DNA of 64,000 nt, from the NCBI RefSeq assembly GCF_910584465.1, contig NZ_CAJUBK010000004.1:1-64000 (forward strand), in the 5' to 3' direction. The translations under genes and the position numbers were made by a program. This document shows positions 61,408 to 64,000 of the stretch, one piece after another. The notes under the pieces were generated by a model. The model was not told the DNA's origin and searched no databases. It worked only from the letters and a program-made list of their open reading frames with translations. Source of the stretch: an uncultured Oscillibacter sp. (GTDB taxonomy: Bacteria; Bacillota; Clostridia; Oscillospirales; Oscillospiraceae). Position 1 is the first letter of the stretch, and each line of letters opens with the position of its first letter.

Positions 61408-62334
61408 TCAAGGGACGTACGTCACGAGGACCCTGCAGCCGCCCTCCACCGCGTATCCGCCGCTCCCGGCGGGGAGGAACAGGCACTCGCCCTTCCGGAT
61501 CGTTCGGGCCTCGCCGCCGCAGATCCACCGCCCCTCCCCCTCCGTGACCAGGAGGGCGTGGAAGGAGCCCGGCCCGCACCGGGCGGTGAAGGGGCCGTCA
61601 TAGCCGTCCACGGCGAAGCAGCCGCACTCGCCCAAATGGGGGCCGAAGTCCATCGCCCCCACGGGATGGAGGTCCGTCACCTCCAGCGCCTTCTCCACAT
61701 GGAGGGGGCGGGGCCTGCCGTCCGCGCCCACCCGGTCGTAGTCGTACACCCGGTAGGTCACGTTGGAGTTCTGCTGGATCTCCGCGATCGCCAGCCCCGC
61801 GCCGATGGCGTGGAGGGTGCCGGAGGGGATGAAGAACACGTCGCCCGCTTTCACCGGGACCTTCCGCAGCAGCTCCGTCAGGCTCCCGTCCCCGATGGCC
61901 CGGACGAGCTCCTCCCGGCTGGTCTCCCGCCGGAAGCCGTAGTATAGATACGCGCCGGGCTCCGCCTCCAGGGCGATCCACATCTCCGTCTTGCCGTACT
62001 GCCCCTCGTGGGCCAGGGCGTACTCGTCGGAGGGATGGACCTGGATGGAGAGGTCCTGGTCCGCGTCGATGAGCTTGATGAGCACCGGGAACTCCTTGAA
62101 GCGGCCGCAGTTCGTCCCCAGGACCTCCGGTCCCGCCTCCTCGATGTACTCCGCCAGGGTCCGGCCCGCATAAGGGCCGTCCGCCAGGACGGAGGGGCCG
62201 TCCGGGTGGCAGGAGAGGACCCAGGCTTCCGCCAGGGGGTCCAGACCGCTCTTCACGCCGAAATCCTCCCGCAGGCGGCGGTGCCCGCCCCAGAGGTAGT
62301 CCTTGCAGGCGGGGGAAAGCAGATACGCTGGCAT
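61408..62334 (-). CDS. manA: Mannose-6-phosphate isomerase, class I
   Basis: A 308-residue cupin enzyme, the short bacterial form; AAGGAGG precedes ATG 62334. Motifs: YLLSPACKDYLWGGHRRL at the start, LSIQVHPSDEYA (zinc Gln and His), KTEMWIALEAEPGAYLYYGF (zinc Glu), VFFIPSGTLHAIGAGLAIAEIQQNSNVTYRVYDYDR (zinc His and active-site Arg) and a C-terminal cupin half. It interconverts mannose-6-phosphate and fructose-6-phosphate, feeding glycolysis or GDP-mannose synthesis. It lies between a sensor kinase and a MATE gene. Confidence 0.95.
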   Translation of the reverse strand: MPAYLLSPACKDYLWGGHRRLREDFGVKSGLDPLAEAWVLSCHPDGPSVLADGPYAGRTLAEYIEEAGPEVLGTNCGRFKEFPVLIKLIDADQDLSIQVHPSDEYALAHEGQYGKTEMWIALEAEPGAYLYYGFRRETSREELVRAIGDGSLTELLRKVPVKAGDVFFIPSGTLHAIGAGLAIAEIQQNSNVTYRVYDYDRVGADGRPRPLHVEKALEVTDLHPVGAMDFGPHLGECGCFAVDGYDGPFTARCGPGSFHALLVTEGEGRWICGGEARTIRKGECLFLPAGSGGYAVEGGCRVLVTYVP

Positions 62335-62426
62335 CGATATAGCCTCCTTCGCATAGGGCCGGCGGAGACATCCGTCTCCGCCGGCCCCCTCTTCACATGT
62401 CTTTATCTCACTCGTATCCTCCGCCC

Positions 62427-64000
62427 TCAGCCCTGCGGCACGATCTTGCAGGCATTGTGCTCCTTCCGGTCCAGCACCTCTTTGATCGTGCCCTTCAGCT
62501 GGTCCAGCACGACGGGCTTGGCGATGTGGGCGTCCATGCCGGAGTCCAGCGCGTTGCGGATGTCGTCCACGAAGGCGTTGGCCGTCATGGCGATGATGGC
62601 TACCGACTGGGCCGAGGGATGCCCTCCCGCCCGGATCGCCCGGGTGGCCTCATAGCCGTTCAGGATGGGCATCTGCACGTCCATCAGGATGATGTCATAC
62701 TCCCCGGGCTTCGACGCCTCGAACTTCTCCACGGCCTGCTGGCCGTTCTCCGCGGTGTCGCAGACCGCCCCCAGGGTGCTCAGGATCTTCACCAGGATCA
62801 TGCGGTTGACCTCGATGTCGTCCACCACCATGATCCGCCGGCCTTCCACCACGCTCTTGCCCTCATCGGAGACGGCGGCCTTCTGGGTGCCCATCATGCG
62901 CTGGATGGCGTCCTTGAAATTGCTCATGAAGAAGGGCTTGGGCAGGAAGTGCTCGATGCCCACCTCCATGGCCTCCTGCTCGATGTCCGCCCAGTCGTAG
63001 GCGGTGAAGAAGAGGATGGGGATCTTGTGGGGATATTTCTTCCGGACCAGCCGGGCGGTCTCCATGCCGTCCAGATCCGGCATCTTCCAGTCCAGCAGCA
63101 TGATGTCATAGGGCTCGCCCGCCTTCCGGGCGGCCCGCATCATCTCGATCGCCTCGGCGCCGCTGGTGGCGTAATGGGTGACGACGCCGGGGGCCGACAT
63201 CTTCCGCACGATGTCCCGGCAGATGTCCTCGTCGTCGTCCGCCACGATCATCCGGGTGATGTTGTGCTTCTCCCAGAAGGCCGGGTCCTCCTCCCGGTCC
63301 TCGATCCGCAGCTCCAGCTCCACGGTGAAGGTGCTGCCCTCGCCGAGCTTGCTCTCCACGCAGATCTTGCCGCCCATCAGGTCCACCAGGCTCTTGGTGA
63401 TGGCCATGCCCAGGCCGGTGCCCTGGATCTTGTTCAGCATGGTGCTCTGCTCCCGTGTGAAGGGATCGAAGATCACCCGCTGATACTCCTCGCTCATGCC
63501 CTGGCCGTTGTCCTTGATGGTGAACTGGATCCGGCTGTAATGTTCGTCCACCTTGGGCAGCTCCTTGACCCGCATCTCGATCCGCCCGCCGGTCTGGGTA
63601 TATTTCACGGCGTTGGAGAGGATGTTGATCAGGATCTGGTCGATCCGCAGCTTGTCGCCCAGCAGGTGCTCCTGGGTCAGGGAGCTGGTGAATATCTCGA
63701 AGGTCTGGTCCTTGGCCTTGGCCTGGGGGCGGATGATGGTGTTCAGCTCGTCGATGACCACCGCCAGGTTCAGCTCGCCGATGTTCAGCACGGCGCTGCC
63801 GCTCTCGATCTTGTTCATGTCCAGCACGTCGTTGATCAGTCCCAGCAGGTGCTGGCTGGCGGCATAGATCTTCTGGGTGTAGTCCATGACCCGGTCCGGG
63901 TCGTCCGCCTCCTCCCGCAGCAGGGCGACGAAGCCCATGATGGCGTTCATCGGCGTGCGGATATCGTGGCTGACGTTGCTGAGGAAGGTGCTCTTGGCCT
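62427..64000 (-). CDS. Hybrid sensor histidine kinase, C-terminal part (5' end outside window)
   Basis: The frame is open through the window end, so the sensing part is missing; about 524 residues are visible. They start at the phosphoacceptor block (LSNVSHDIRTPMNA) and continue with the ATPase domain (NILSNAVKYTQTGG, IKDNGQGMSEEYQ, GTGLGMAITKSLVDLMGG). Receiver 1 has ADDDEDICRDIV and LLDWKMPDLDG; receiver 2 has VVDDIEVNRMIL and LMDVQMPILNG. The same order, including TAYDWADIE after receiver 1, occurs in the complete kinase at 40756-43929, so the two are paralogous. No partner regulator is seen. Confidence 0.93.
   Translation of the reverse strand, partial: AKSTFLSNVSHDIRTPMNAIMGFVALLREEADDPDRVMDYTQKIYAASQHLLGLINDVLDMNKIESGSAVLNIGELNLAVVIDELNTIIRPQAKAKDQTFEIFTSSLTQEHLLGDKLRIDQILINILSNAVKYTQTGGRIEMRVKELPKVDEHYSRIQFTIKDNGQGMSEEYQRVIFDPFTREQSTMLNKIQGTGLGMAITKSLVDLMGGKICVESKLGEGSTFTVELELRIEDREEDPAFWEKHNITRMIVADDDEDICRDIVRKMSAPGVVTHYATSGAEAIEMMRAARKAGEPYDIMLLDWKMPDLDGMETARLVRKKYPHKIPILFFTAYDWADIEQEAMEVGIEHFLPKPFFMSNFKDAIQRMMGTQKAAVSDEGKSVVEGRRIMVVDDIEVNRMILVKILSTLGAVCDTAENGQQAVEKFEASKPGEYDIILMDVQMPILNGYEATRAIRAGGHPSAQSVAIIAMTANAFVDDIRNALDSGMDAHIAKPVVLDQLKGTIKEVLDRKEHNACKIVPQG

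Overview
The window looks like a chromosome segment of a GC-rich, anaerobic, Gram-positive gut Clostridium, most likely Oscillospiraceae (inference). The evidence is strong AGGAGG-type ribosome binding sites with some GTG and TTG starts, a one-piece pyruvate:ferredoxin oxidoreductase, S-layer-homology domains, a solitary rpsU, a NadD-YqeK fusion, and an smc/ftsY plus rph-rdgB-yhbY-nadD-rsfS housekeeping block. There is no rRNA, tRNA, IS transposase or CRISPR array.

Layout. 1-3.6 kb: end of a beta-CASP RNase, RlmD methyltransferase, and a radical SAM gene divergent from an HxlR regulator around a perfect GGTACT-N7-AGTACC palindrome. 3.9-11.8 kb: a minus-strand envelope cluster read from one promoter (MBOAT acyltransferase, DHHW partner, SLH-transglutaminase protein, proline-rich lipoprotein, large M15 D,D-peptidase). 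12-18.7 kb: Ig-like protein, SecA, PgeF and an orphan peptide-binding lipoprotein. 18.7-28.2 kb: rpsU, then an alpha-galactoside locus (MsmK-type ATPase, AraC, binding protein, two permeases, GH36 alpha-galactosidase, second AraC). 28.5-33.5 kb: Sel1-repeat protein plus an unrecognised membrane protein, MntP, and a DUF4397-like repeat protein. 33.6-37.5 kb: response regulator, histidine kinase, membrane accessory protein and a VanY-like carboxypeptidase. 37.6-38.5 kb: an AT-richer islet with a structured RNA and a small lipoprotein. 38.7-40.2 kb: a stand-alone phage-type lysis cassette. 40.3-44 kb: a small unknown protein and a hybrid sensor kinase. 44.1-55.8 kb: the minus-strand housekeeping block (rsfS, LCP, nadD-yqeK, yhbY, unknown, rdgB, rph, small membrane protein, ftsY, two zinc-ribbon paralogues, smc, PHP). 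55.9-64 kb: PFOR, MATE exporter, ManA, and a second hybrid kinase cut by the window end.

The most unusual structure is not a gene. A dispersed core of 160-163 bp recurs in five full copies and three partial or degenerate ones. Every copy lies in the sense orientation just after a stop codon. Each core folds into three hairpins whose stems change by compensatory substitution between copies. Most full copies are bracketed by two copies of a GC-rich hairpin that differs from locus to locus. A second dispersed repeat family has two copies, after secA and before ftsY. The structured RNA at 37.64-37.81 kb, with its own promoter and terminator, is the other main candidate for an undescribed element.
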